Part shown: positions 33,452 to 42,965 of the stretch, piece after piece
Layout: each line of letters starts with the position of its first letter
Numbering within the stretch: position 1 is the stretch's first letter
Assembly: GCA_045545235.1 (NCBI GenBank)
Contig: JAZQAN010000025.1
Span: 1 to 64,000, forward strand
Length of the DNA stretch: 64,000 bases
Reading direction: 5' to 3'
From: CAZNKU01 sp045545235
GTDB lineage: Bacteria; Bacillota; Clostridia; Monoglobales; Firm-18
The notes under the pieces: generated by a model
Told to the model about the DNA's origin: nothing
Seen by the model: the letters and a program-made list of their open reading frames with translations, nothing else
The model's database searches: none
Made by a program: the position numbers and the translations under genes

Positions 33452-36199
33452 ATGAAAAAATTCTTTTCAATTTTAACAATTATGGCAATTGCGGTATCGT
33501 TATTTTGCTTTGATGTTTCGGCAATGACTTCCGTAACGGAAGCACCAGGTGCAACAACTGTGCTTGTCAGCGCAGGCAATCTGGCAGAATTCAAAAGCAA
33601 TGCAGGCGTATCTTATGTTGCGTCTACTTATGACGGAAGTAACAAAAACGGTATTGCGGTAACGGGGATAGGCGGTAAAGATGCCACTGACGAATCCATA
33701 AAGGTGGTGAGCCGTGTTAAAACAGGCGGAACCAATGCCGCTAACTTCCGTATAGATGTGAATTTAGCTAATTTGTATAAAGCGGGTGGTGTACTTGAAG
33801 ACTGTGTTTATACAGATGATGACGGATACATAATGTTTAATACAGATATGATTCACGAATTTAAGATTATGCCCAACAAACATATCACTGCTATAAAGGT
33901 GGCTGACCGTACTAATACTTTTGCTGTATTGGAAGGTTTGAGCACTACTGAATGGACTGATGTAAAGGTACTTATTGATTCAGATAAAAGCACAGCTTAT
34001 ACCTTTGTTAATGGTACTCTGCATGCGACAAAATCCAATTTATCCAGAGGAACTAATGCGTCGCAACCTGCTGCGGGTTATTTGAGAATTCATGGAAACA
34101 CTTTGGTGCCTGATGAATTTACGGAACAGTCTGAAATTACTTGTGATGCAGATGTATATTTCTATATTGATGATTATAAGATATCTTCAACAACAGTTAT
34201 AACACCGGTTGTTTACCTTGAAGAAACATCAACATTTAAGCTCAACAAGGGATCAAGAATAAACGGTGGTAACGGTTCTAATAATGTTGTAAACGGCGTG
34301 CTTGGAAAGGCATCATCAGACAAAGTTTTAAAATTAGTTACATGCGATACAAATACAAGCACATCATCATGGTACGGATATTCAGCCAGTGCGGCGGCAA
34401 TTGTAACAGACCTTACCTCAACAACTATGGATACAATATATGAAACAAGTTTTGCCGTTCCTGAAGGTATAACTAAAATAATTATCCGTAATGATGCAGG
34501 CATTGTATCCTTTAAAGCAACTGATTTGCGCATAAATCAGTGGAATAAGGTAAAGGCTGTATACAGTCCGTCTACATCAAAATGGACGATATATTTAAAT
34601 GGTAAAACATATGGAGAATCAACATCTAAGTTTGAAGGTAAATACAGATTCTGGATTGATACGCCTGTTGGACAGTCCGATACAATTTATCTTGACAGCA
34701 TAAGGGTTTATCAAGCCCCTGTAGGAGTTGAGCAGTTTGAGGAGGCTACACTTGAACTTCCCGAAACTTACGAAATTGATAAAACAGAAACTGTCGCAAG
34801 TGTTAAAACTGCCCTTGGCATAAATATGGAAGATAATGCAGTTTTTTACAAGGACGATACATATACCAAAACACTTTCAGACAGTGATATTGTGACAGAC
34901 GGAACAATTATAGTAGCACAAAATCAATATGAAATTTTCCAGTATTGTACAATTTCTGCTAAGGTACAGGGAAACTTGTCGTATAGCGGAACCGCAAAAT
35001 ACAGCGATACTCAGTTTACAACGGGGAATTTGTCGGTAATGGCTTATTCGGAAGTTCCTGCCAATATTTATATAGCACAGTATAATGAAAAAGGCAACGT
35101 GATAGATTTAGCAGTTTCTGAGACAAAAACAGGTACAGTTACCCTTGATTATGAACCATTGGACAGTAATGGCAAATTAAAGATTTTCTTCTGGGATACG
35201 GATTACAAGCCAATTGCTGAATCTGTTTCTCTGGAATATAAAAAGTCCCTTGACGTCTTGATAGTGGGTAACAGTTTTTCTCGTGATACGTTATTCTATT
35301 TGAGAGATATTGCTAAAGAATATGACATAGACATTAATATGGGTCTTGCCTACAGTGGTGGTAAAAATCTTGAATGGCATTACGACAACAGAGAAAGTGG
35401 GCTTCTTTCGTTTTATGTAAATAATTTTGGAGGAAGTGCTGTGAAAACAAATGTTTCTCTGAACTCTATACTTACAGATGCAGATTACAACTGGGACGTA
35501 ATTATACTTCAGAATTATATAAGCAGTACTCCTGACGGTGTAAAAGAAAGCATCTGGGAAAAGGGAGTGGACCTTGCAGAATATGTTAATGCTCTTTCAC
35601 CTGATTCAATACTTAAACTTAATATGATATGGTCAAGCGAAATTGGCTACGGCAAAATGACTACAGAAGAGTTGCAGGATACAACGGATGAATATCTAAG
35701 TTCAAAGAATTATCAGCTTGCTGATGATATCGAGGAAAAACTTAATCTTTATTATGAGGTTGAAGTTGTGCCTGTAGGTACAGCAATAGCTGCTGCCCGT
35801 GACTATGTTGATGAAAACGGACTGAATGTATTTGGTGCAACATATTACACTGAAGGTTACACAGCTTTGGGAGATTTGTATGTAAATGACCAGAATAATA
35901 AGTCATATGTATTTGGTTATGGTGTTATGAGTGACGAACAAAAAAATGCGGGAATGATTAAAATTAATCGTGACGGTTTCCACCTTACTCCTATTGCAAG
36001 ATACCTTTCAAGTGTAATGTGGTTTGAGGCACTGACCGGTGAGAGTATTTACAAAAGTACATTTATGCCACCTGCAGATACTAACCTTGGATGTCAGGTA
36101 ATTGCAAGCAATGGTACGTCATACTACTTGTATGGAACCTTTGTGGCACCTGATTCTGAATATGTTAACATAATGAAACAAATTGCTCACGGCAGATAA
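33452..36199 (+). CDS. Secreted DUF4886 (SGNH-like) protein with carbohydrate-binding-like N-terminal domains
   Basis: The 915-residue protein has a signal peptide (about residues 1-24). Two concanavalin-like beta domains follow (about 25-260 and 265-440; KWTIYLNGKTYGES, DTIYLDSIRVYQAP). Next is a beta region, then a C-terminal DUF4886 domain from about 605: LDVLIVGNSFSRDTLFYL, YSGGKNLEWHYDN, WDVIILQNYIS and NRDGFHLTPIARYL. The last two blocks resemble SGNH esterase motifs. It may deacylate polysaccharides outside the cell. I chose ATG 33452 with GAGGGGGA upstream over the ATG at 33434 that overlaps the previous stop. Confidence 0.75.
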   Translation: MKKFFSILTIMAIAVSLFCFDVSAMTSVTEAPGATTVLVSAGNLAEFKSNAGVSYVASTYDGSNKNGIAVTGIGGKDATDESIKVVSRVKTGGTNAANFRIDVNLANLYKAGGVLEDCVYTDDDGYIMFNTDMIHEFKIMPNKHITAIKVADRTNTFAVLEGLSTTEWTDVKVLIDSDKSTAYTFVNGTLHATKSNLSRGTNASQPAAGYLRIHGNTLVPDEFTEQSEITCDADVYFYIDDYKISSTTVITPVVYLEETSTFKLNKGSRINGGNGSNNVVNGVLGKASSDKVLKLVTCDTNTSTSSWYGYSASAAAIVTDLTSTTMDTIYETSFAVPEGITKIIIRNDAGIVSFKATDLRINQWNKVKAVYSPSTSKWTIYLNGKTYGESTSKFEGKYRFWIDTPVGQSDTIYLDSIRVYQAPVGVEQFEEATLELPETYEIDKTETVASVKTALGINMEDNAVFYKDDTYTKTLSDSDIVTDGTIIVAQNQYEIFQYCTISAKVQGNLSYSGTAKYSDTQFTTGNLSVMAYSEVPANIYIAQYNEKGNVIDLAVSETKTGTVTLDYEPLDSNGKLKIFFWDTDYKPIAESVSLEYKKSLDVLIVGNSFSRDTLFYLRDIAKEYDIDINMGLAYSGGKNLEWHYDNRESGLLSFYVNNFGGSAVKTNVSLNSILTDADYNWDVIILQNYISSTPDGVKESIWEKGVDLAEYVNALSPDSILKLNMIWSSEIGYGKMTTEELQDTTDEYLSSKNYQLADDIEEKLNLYYEVEVVPVGTAIAAARDYVDENGLNVFGATYYTEGYTALGDLYVNDQNNKSYVFGYGVMSDEQKNAGMIKINRDGFHLTPIARYLSSVMWFEALTGESIYKSTFMPPADTNLGCQVIASNGTSYYLYGTFVAPDSEYVNIMKQIAHGR

Positions 36200-36226
36200 G
36201 CTGCAACGATTGCAATAAAAACATTT

Positions 36227-36256
36227 GGTGCCATTATATTTCTTTGTAATGGCACC
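36227..36256 (+). terminator. Hairpin between the DUF4886 and GH2 genes
   Basis: GGTGCCATTA and TAATGGCACC form a perfect 10-bp stem, with no strong T run after it. It may be a partial terminator or an mRNA-processing stem. Confidence 0.5.
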
Positions 36257-36283
36257 TGATTATATTATTGAATAAAACAAAGG

Positions 36284-38968
36284 ATGGTTATGGTGAAAGA
36301 TTTGTTCACAGATTCTTTAATGAATTTATTTAATGAGGGATGGAAGTTTAAAGCACCAAACAGTGGGGAGTTTATTGATGTAACTCTACCACATAGTTGG
36401 AATGCCGAAGGATGGTCTTACGAGGAACCAAAGCCTTTGGAACCACAGGGTACGGGTGTTTACAAAAAACATATAGATGGAAGTACATACGATGGATATA
36501 TACTGAAATTTGAAGGTGTCAGTGCATATTGCCAAGTGTACATAAATGGCGCTAAAGTTGCAGAAAACATTGGTGCACATAAGCCGTTTATGGTTGATCT
36601 ACAACTTCAGAGTGGTGATAATGTCATTACTGTAGAAGTAACAGACAAAGATTCACTTGAACTGTTGCCCGAAAATTGTGATGCTGTGTTTTCTGTCAGC
36701 CCGAGATACAAAAGATGGCCTATAGGATATGGTTCGTCGCTTAAAGCCGGTGGAATCTGGCGTAATGTTTATTTGTTTAAAAAGACAGAAGTATATATGA
36801 ATCCATTTGTTATCACATCAAATGGTAAGGGATTCGATGTGGTATCGGATATTGATGGTGAAATGTCGGGATATAAGATAAGTTGTTCTGTTTCAGATGA
36901 AACGGAAAGTGTAACAACAATTGTTAATGCAAATTGTGATAAATTTTCACTTAATCTTAAAAATCCTGTTTTGTCGTGGCCGCTTAAACCTCATATTTAT
37001 GAATTTCAGGCACAGTTGATTGACAAAAACGGCAAAGTTGTACAGACAATTACTCAACCGGCATATATTATGAATTTTACTGTAAGAAACAGCGAGTTCA
37101 GATTGAATAACAAGCCGTATTTTTTAAGAGGACAAAATGGATTTCCTCATTGCAATGTTCCTCACGATAAAGAATATATAAAAAGCTATGTAAAGGCAGT
37201 AAAGGAGCAGGGAGTTGAAATAAGCCGTTTTCATACCGAGCCGCCTTCACACGCCTGGCTTGATGAATGTGACAGAAGCGGAATAATGGTTATTCTTGAG
37301 ATGCCATTACATGGTTCGTACGGATGTTATTCCTATGGAAGTGAGCAGTTTTGCAAAAATGCTTTGTCGGAAACCCTTGCAATAGTTAGAGATTTCAGAC
37401 GACATCCAAGCATAGTGATGTGGTCTATGGGTAACGAACTAATCGTTTCTGCTGAGCGTGACATTGGCTTGGGCAATCCTCTTTTTGACTTGCTTGAAAA
37501 GTGGATATATGAGGTAAGAAAGCTTGACTCTCGCCCTGTAATAGCAAATTCAAATGGTGATGCCGCAAACCTGGTGAATAAGACGGTGGGAGATATTGAT
37601 GATGTTCACCAATACGGCGGATGGTATACCGAAAATATACATGACCTGAGACATTTTTGCGAATACACCAATCGTAATGATATGCTGTTTCAACCTTGTA
37701 TTTCAACGGAAAGTATTGCAGGTTATACTGATGAAAACGAGGAATTTTTCTTAAAGCATAACGATATAAGGCAAAAGAAAGTTATCGCCATGCGTATAGG
37801 TGAAATAGATGATTTAAGAAAACAATCTGTGTGGTATCAGTCATTCTTGCTTAAAGAATATACAGAGGCAATGTGGAGGTTGCGCGTTGAAGGCAGTTCT
37901 TTTTCAGGATACATTCCCTTTGGTCAATACACATGGTTTTTCAAGCCTTTTGACAAGGATGGCATTATACCAAAGGCAATATGGACAACATATCGTAAGG
38001 TTATGGGAGCAGTTCACATTCAATTTGAATGTTTTGACCGTCACATAGAAAAAGGAGAATGCCTGAGTGGAAAACTAAGAGTATGGAACGAAAATATACA
38101 TCTGCCTGTAAATGCAGTATTTGAAGTTTTTGTAAAAGATAAAAATGCAGAACTGTATAAAGAAACAGTTGTAGTGCCGTATCATCAGTCGTATTCAAAG
38201 GAAATATGTGTGGGACCATTTGAAAAAGACAATTGTTTAAATCTTGAGGTATATTGTGATGGCAAAAAAGTTTCACATAATGATTTTGAATTCAAGGTTT
38301 ATGAAAAAGAAAAAATTACGTGGAACAAAGGTCTGCTGATATATGATCCTGAACAAATGCTGGATATGGAAGGAATACGCCTTGATAATCTTAATGATAT
38401 ATTATTAAATCACAAAAACAACATTTTATGTGTGGGTCCATATTCTCTGGATAGTGAATCCGTAAAGGCGAATGATTGTGTATATGAATGGATTTCAAGG
38501 GGTGGAACGGTTGTTGTGTTGGAACAAAATCCCGGATATTTTTCCGAAAATATATTTAATAGCGGAATATCTTCTGCCCGTGTTTGTCAACCAAGATGGT
38601 CCAGGTGGGCAATGAACCTTGTAAAACATGCCGACAGAGTGGATATTTGCCATAAGAATTACTATATGTTCGATGGAGTTGGAAAAGAAGATATGTTTTG
38701 GTGGAATGGAGATACGTATCTTGCTGACAGCTATCTTTATAGGGATGAAGAAAAGGATACTGATGTTGTTGCTTCATCGGTTGGAAATGGGTTGAGTGAG
38801 GGCGAACTTATGCCTGTTAAGTATGAATACAGAGATTCAGGCTACAGTATAACCGCCATCGAAAGAAAGATTGGCAAGGGTAAAATTTTGATAACATCCC
38901 TGCTTTTGGGAACAAAATATAAATATGAACCAGTTGCTAAAAAAATACTTAAAAATATACTGAACTGA
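36284..38968 (+). CDS. Glycoside hydrolase family 2 protein
   Basis: The 894-residue protein shows the GH2 order. A sugar-binding beta domain (VTLPHSWNAEGW near 33, VYINGAKVAENIGAHKPF near 85) is followed by an Ig-like domain and a TIM barrel. In the barrel, HPSIVMWSMGNEL (near 380) carries the acid/base glutamate and ACISTESIAGY-like CISTES the nucleophile. A long C-terminal region of about 300 residues includes a glutamine-amidotransferase-like segment. No signal peptide is seen, so it acts on sugars brought into the cell, as beta-galactosidase, beta-glucuronidase or similar. Start ATG is 36284; GTG 36293 is also possible. It is the last gene of the cluster. Confidence 0.85.
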   Translation: MVMVKDLFTDSLMNLFNEGWKFKAPNSGEFIDVTLPHSWNAEGWSYEEPKPLEPQGTGVYKKHIDGSTYDGYILKFEGVSAYCQVYINGAKVAENIGAHKPFMVDLQLQSGDNVITVEVTDKDSLELLPENCDAVFSVSPRYKRWPIGYGSSLKAGGIWRNVYLFKKTEVYMNPFVITSNGKGFDVVSDIDGEMSGYKISCSVSDETESVTTIVNANCDKFSLNLKNPVLSWPLKPHIYEFQAQLIDKNGKVVQTITQPAYIMNFTVRNSEFRLNNKPYFLRGQNGFPHCNVPHDKEYIKSYVKAVKEQGVEISRFHTEPPSHAWLDECDRSGIMVILEMPLHGSYGCYSYGSEQFCKNALSETLAIVRDFRRHPSIVMWSMGNELIVSAERDIGLGNPLFDLLEKWIYEVRKLDSRPVIANSNGDAANLVNKTVGDIDDVHQYGGWYTENIHDLRHFCEYTNRNDMLFQPCISTESIAGYTDENEEFFLKHNDIRQKKVIAMRIGEIDDLRKQSVWYQSFLLKEYTEAMWRLRVEGSSFSGYIPFGQYTWFFKPFDKDGIIPKAIWTTYRKVMGAVHIQFECFDRHIEKGECLSGKLRVWNENIHLPVNAVFEVFVKDKNAELYKETVVVPYHQSYSKEICVGPFEKDNCLNLEVYCDGKKVSHNDFEFKVYEKEKITWNKGLLIYDPEQMLDMEGIRLDNLNDILLNHKNNILCVGPYSLDSESVKANDCVYEWISRGGTVVVLEQNPGYFSENIFNSGISSARVCQPRWSRWAMNLVKHADRVDICHKNYYMFDGVGKEDMFWWNGDTYLADSYLYRDEEKDTDVVASSVGNGLSEGELMPVKYEYRDSGYSITAIERKIGKGKILITSLLLGTKYKYEPVAKKILKNILN

Positions 38969-39300
38969 TATTGTATTGATTGTGGTTTTCGCAGATGTCA
39001 ATATGGACAGAACAGCTTACAAAAACTGTGGAAGGTGATTGGAAAAGCAATGCACGTTTGATATGCACCTCAAAAGTGATATATTTTTAGAAAAAATCCA
39101 AAAAACACTTGCATCGACCATCAGGGTACGGTGTATAATCTAACAAAATACAGAGTATACAAAATATCTCTATGTAGAAGAAAAGTTTTGGAACATCTAT
39201 ATCTGATATAAACGGTTTTGAGTTATCATGGATTTAACAGCAAAATAAAAAAGCTGTCTAATCAATAAAAAGATTCTATTGAAGAAAGAGGGAAGTCGAA
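38969..39300. other. 332-nt intergenic stretch, no gene seen
   Basis: Only very short reading frames occur. It contains the candidate promoter at 39109-39139. GAAAGAGGGAAG just before 39301 is the ribosome site of the next gene. Confidence 0.6.
39109..39139 (+). promoter_or_regulatory. Candidate promoter with an unusual 19-nt spacer
   Basis: TTGCAT (39109-39114) and TATAAT (39134-39139) are 19 nt apart. MerR-family regulators act on promoters with this spacing, but the dyad inside the spacer is weak. It lies about 160 nt before the SLH/Ig gene and probably drives it. Confidence 0.35.
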
Positions 39301-41193
39301 ATGAAAAGAGTTTTAGCCTCATTCCTTGCAATTTTTATGTGCCTTGGAATGTTGAACGTGTTTGCTGCCGGGAAGCAGTTTAAAGATGTAAAATCCTCAG
39401 ATTGGTTTTACAATGATGTTCAATCAGCTGTTGAATTGGGTCTTGTAAACGGTAAAACCGAAACAACATATGAGCCTAAAGCAAACCTTACATACGCTGA
39501 AGCTATTAAGCTTGCTGCTTGTATGCATCAGCTTTACACAACAGGAAAAATCAGTTTTGAATCAGGTACTCCATGGTACATGCCTTATGTTGAGTACTGC
39601 CAGAAAAACAGTATTATAACAAAAGATTATAATTATACGGAAAATGCTACAAGAGCAGGTTATATGGGTATTTTTGCAAAAGCACTCCCTGGTGATGGAT
39701 TAAAGGCAATTAACAGTGTTGCAGATAACTCAATTCCTGATGTACCATCTTCAAAGGATTATGCAGCAGGTGTATATAAGCTTTATCGTGCAGGTATTTT
39801 GCAGGGTGTTGATGATAAACATAACTGCAGCCCTCTTAACAACATTACAAGAGCTGAAGTTGCAGCTATTCTGACACGTATGATGAATCCTGAAAAGAGA
39901 GTTAAGTTCACATTAGGAGAAGAAAAAAAGGAAGAAGCAGTTAAACCTATCGAATGTGTTTCACAGCCTGTAGGTGGTGCAATTGAGGTTGGGGGAACTA
40001 TCGCTGCAAGTGCTGCATTTAAGGGTGGTTCATCAACAACTTATACATACCAGTGGGAATATAACAACGGTTCAGGCTGGAAAAATGTAACAAGTGCATT
40101 GGGAAAAGTTTCGGGTGAAACTTCAGTTCGAGTTTCTATAAAATCAGAAATACCTACAAGCTATAAAGTGCGTTGTGTTGCAACAGATTCAAACGGAAAC
40201 AAAGGTATGTCAGATGAAATAACATTTACATTCAATGCGGCGTTGCATATTGAACAACAGCCAACCGATGCAGGGACTACAGTAGGTAAGCCTACGTTTG
40301 TAACTGTTAAAGCCGCAGGTGGTACTCCTCCGTATAAATATGAATGGGCGTGTAAGGTACCTAATGAAAAAGGCTATACATCATATTCATTGATTGGTGC
40401 TATGGGTGTTACAGGTGCAGATACAGATACAATGATATATGTACCAAGTGCTCCTACAACTTCAGATGTTTACTGTATCATAACAGATGCATTGGGTAAA
40501 AAGGTAACAAGTGATACTGTTACACTTGTTTCGAGAGCAGCTGCAGGTGAAGAACCGAAGGTTGAAGAGCCAAAGGTTGAAGAAGAGGAAGAACCCCCAT
40601 TTAAGATTGTTAAAAGGCCTCAGGACGTTACAGTAGCTACTAATGAACCTGCAACATTTGAAGTACAAAGCGAAGGCGGTGTAGCACCATATGCTTATCA
40701 GTGGTTCTACGATAAGGACGGAAGCTGGGTGCCTTTTGAGGATTCAAGCGAGGTTAAAGGTGCAACTACTCCAAAAATGACTATAACAAAAAATAGCGCA
40801 ACAACTCTAAAAATTAGATGTAGAGTTTCAGAGTCAGGTAAGAAAAAAACAAGAATCAACACTCCTGCAGTTACTTTGATTGTAGAAGATAAAAATCAGT
40901 TGAAAATTTCAACTCAGCCGGTTACTACAACGGTTAAAGCAGGCGAAGATGCTAAACTTTCTGTTAAAACAGAAGGCGGATCAGGTGACTTTACATATAA
41001 ATGGCAATGGGATATGAGTGAAAAAGGCGGTTGGATAGCTATGACTGAAAATGCTGTGTGGCTTGGTACAACAACTCCTGATTTGACAGTTAAATCAAAC
41101 TCACCTGCAAATTTACTTATTCGCTGTGTGATAGTTGATAACGCAACAAATGCGAGACTTGAAACTGAAAGCGTAAGAGTTATATTTGAATAA
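39301..41193 (+). CDS. Secreted SLH protein with four Ig-like domains
   Basis: The 630-residue protein has a signal peptide (FAAG, cleaved near residue 23) and three SLH motifs (about 25-200). These include FKDVKSSDWFYNDVQSAVELGLVNG, PWYMPYVEYCQKNSII and ITRAEVAAILTRMM. Four related Ig-like repeats (about 218-630) follow, each with YQWEY/YKYEWA/YQWFYD/YKWQWD and an IRC or VRCV core. A charged EPKVEEPKVEEEEEP-type linker lies near 420. It is a wall-anchored surface spacer or adhesin; no catalytic part is seen. Confidence 0.85.
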   Translation: MKRVLASFLAIFMCLGMLNVFAAGKQFKDVKSSDWFYNDVQSAVELGLVNGKTETTYEPKANLTYAEAIKLAACMHQLYTTGKISFESGTPWYMPYVEYCQKNSIITKDYNYTENATRAGYMGIFAKALPGDGLKAINSVADNSIPDVPSSKDYAAGVYKLYRAGILQGVDDKHNCSPLNNITRAEVAAILTRMMNPEKRVKFTLGEEKKEEAVKPIECVSQPVGGAIEVGGTIAASAAFKGGSSTTYTYQWEYNNGSGWKNVTSALGKVSGETSVRVSIKSEIPTSYKVRCVATDSNGNKGMSDEITFTFNAALHIEQQPTDAGTTVGKPTFVTVKAAGGTPPYKYEWACKVPNEKGYTSYSLIGAMGVTGADTDTMIYVPSAPTTSDVYCIITDALGKKVTSDTVTLVSRAAAGEEPKVEEPKVEEEEEPPFKIVKRPQDVTVATNEPATFEVQSEGGVAPYAYQWFYDKDGSWVPFEDSSEVKGATTPKMTITKNSATTLKIRCRVSESGKKKTRINTPAVTLIVEDKNQLKISTQPVTTTVKAGEDAKLSVKTEGGSGDFTYKWQWDMSEKGGWIAMTENAVWLGTTTPDLTVKSNSPANLLIRCVIVDNATNARLETESVRVIFE

Positions 41194-41207
41194 TTATAAA
41201 ATGGTAG

Positions 41208-41240
41208 GGACTGCAAAACAATTGTTTTGCAGTCCTGATT
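41208..41240. terminator. Bidirectional terminator
   Basis: GGACTGCAAAAC-AATT-GTTTTGCAGTCC forms a perfect stem between the converging SLH/Ig and serine dehydratase genes, with T-rich sequence after it. Confidence 0.8.
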
Positions 41241-41244
41241 TTTA

Positions 41245-42675
41245 TCAAAGTATTATTCTGGCAAGCCCTGCCTCTGATGTTTCTTTGTAAGACGAGGATA
41301 AGTCGAGACCTGTTTCTTTCATAGTTTGTACAACCCTGTCAAATGAAATTTTTCGTGAATCCCATAAAAAGCTTGCAAGACTTACTGCATTTATGGCACG
41401 CATAGCAGCTACTGCATTTCTTTCAATGCATGGTATTTGTACAAGACCGCATATTGGGTCACAGGTAAGACCCAGGTGATGTTCTATTGCAATTTCGGCG
41501 GCATATTCTATTTTGTCAATACTCAGTTCAAAAAGCTCTGCCAAAGCGGCAGCAGCCATTGCACAGGCACTTCCGATTTCTGCCTGACATCCACATTCTG
41601 CCCCTGAAATGGACGCATTTGTTTTTATAAGGTTTCCTATAATTCCTGCGGTAATAAGTGCATGTATTATCTGCTCGTCGCTAAATTTATTTTTTTGTTG
41701 CTGATAATAAAGTACAGCCGGCAAAACTCCTGCGGCACCGCAGGTTGGTGCAGTAACTATTTTTTCTCCTGCGGCATTTTGCTCGCTTACTGCAAAGGCG
41801 TAAGCACACACCATTCTGTTTTCACGTGTTTCTGCTGATTCGTCTATATGCTGACTGTTAAAAAGAGATTGTGCCTTTTTCTTCACTCCAAGTCCGCCCG
41901 GTAAAATGCCATCATCTTCAATGCCGTTTTTTATGGAATTTTTCATTGTTTCCCACAGATTTTTCATGTATTCCTGAAAATTACCATCTTCATTTTGTAG
42001 GGCGTATTCCCATATTCGTATATTTTTTTCTTTGCAGTAATTTGCAATTTCTGAAAAGGTGTGTTTATCATATATTTTTCGCGGTTTTTTAATTTGTTCG
42101 TTATCAAAGACAATGCTTCCGCCACCTATACTTGTAACTCTTGTTTTTTCAAGCAGTACAGCGTTTTTATAAGCAAAAATATCCATAGTGTTAGGATGTG
42201 GAATATCTGTTTCAATATAGTTGAATTCGACATCACATTCTGTCGGCGCGAGGGTTTTTCTTATGACTGTATCCGTTCCGTGCCCTTTTCCTGTTTTGGC
42301 AAGAGAGCCATAAAGAATTATCCTGAATTTGTCAGCATCAGAATTTTTTTCTTTAAATATGCGACAAGCTTTTTCGGGACCTATTGTGTGTGAGCTTGAA
42401 GGTCCCCTGCCTGTTTTGTAAAGCTCTGTAAGTGATTCCATACCATCAATTTTTTTATTGCGTTTATAGCTTGGTGGAACTTTCGTGAAATATTCAACCG
42501 GTACTTTGAATATTTTTGACAATTTTAATATGTTTTGTGTGGAGGGGTTTGATAAATCAAGTTCCCATTTTGAAACTGCTCTGTCACTTACACCTAACGC
42601 AGAGGCAAGTTTTTTCTGTGACAGTTTATTTTTTGTTCGTAATTTTTTTAACTTTTCGGCTTGAAATTCGTTCAT
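41245..42675 (-). CDS. HTH (XRE) domain fused to an L-serine dehydratase
   Basis: L-serine dehydratase turns serine into pyruvate and ammonia with a [4Fe-4S] cluster. The 476-residue protein begins with a Cro/C1-type helix-turn-helix (about 7-63: LSQKKLASALGVSDRAVSKWE), then a short linker. From residue 79 a full single-chain SdaA follows: ESLTELYKTGRGPSSSHTIGP, GSLAKTGKGHGTD, TAPTCGAAGVLP, ECGCQAEIGSACAM and CDPICGLVQIPC with cluster cysteines. I chose the ATG at 42675 (GGAG 7 nt upstream), and the HTH is included whichever upstream start is used. The fusion suggests the enzyme may also act as a DNA-bound regulator, but that is inference. Confidence 0.88.
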   Translation of the reverse strand: MNEFQAEKLKKLRTKNKLSQKKLASALGVSDRAVSKWELDLSNPSTQNILKLSKIFKVPVEYFTKVPPSYKRNKKIDGMESLTELYKTGRGPSSSHTIGPEKACRIFKEKNSDADKFRIILYGSLAKTGKGHGTDTVIRKTLAPTECDVEFNYIETDIPHPNTMDIFAYKNAVLLEKTRVTSIGGGSIVFDNEQIKKPRKIYDKHTFSEIANYCKEKNIRIWEYALQNEDGNFQEYMKNLWETMKNSIKNGIEDDGILPGGLGVKKKAQSLFNSQHIDESAETRENRMVCAYAFAVSEQNAAGEKIVTAPTCGAAGVLPAVLYYQQQKNKFSDEQIIHALITAGIIGNLIKTNASISGAECGCQAEIGSACAMAAAALAELFELSIDKIEYAAEIAIEHHLGLTCDPICGLVQIPCIERNAVAAMRAINAVSLASFLWDSRKISFDRVVQTMKETGLDLSSSYKETSEAGLARIIL

Positions 42676-42915
42676 AGTTTTCTCCAAAATCATTTTTGTT
42701 ATATAATACATCAATTTGTATACAACTTTCAAGGTGAATTTTGATAATAAATTATTAAAACATCAACTATTGGTTGAATTTTATTTAAGCAGAATAGAGG
42801 TATGGGTATTACAGGTTCCCTAAAATTGTGAATTTCATCGTGGAAATGGAATTTGCAGTGCCAATTAAGGAGTGCTTTCATATGAAGAAAAATGCTATGA
42901 ATTTTTTATAATTTG

Positions 42916-42943
42916 TTGATTAAATTAGAATTTGTGCTATAAT
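42916..42943 (+). promoter_or_regulatory. Sigma-A promoter of the M55 peptidase gene
   Basis: TTGATT (42916-42921), a 16-nt spacer and TATAAT (42938-42943) stand 23 nt before the start codon. Confidence 0.65.
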
Positions 42944-42965
42944 GTAACAAAAGGAGTTGTGTATT

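Noticed and set aside
42882..42911. A nine-codon frame (MKKNAMNFL) with an AAGGAG site before the M55 gene.
   Set aside because: It is too short to support without expression data and lies upstream of the M55 promoter; it may be the start of a lost gene.
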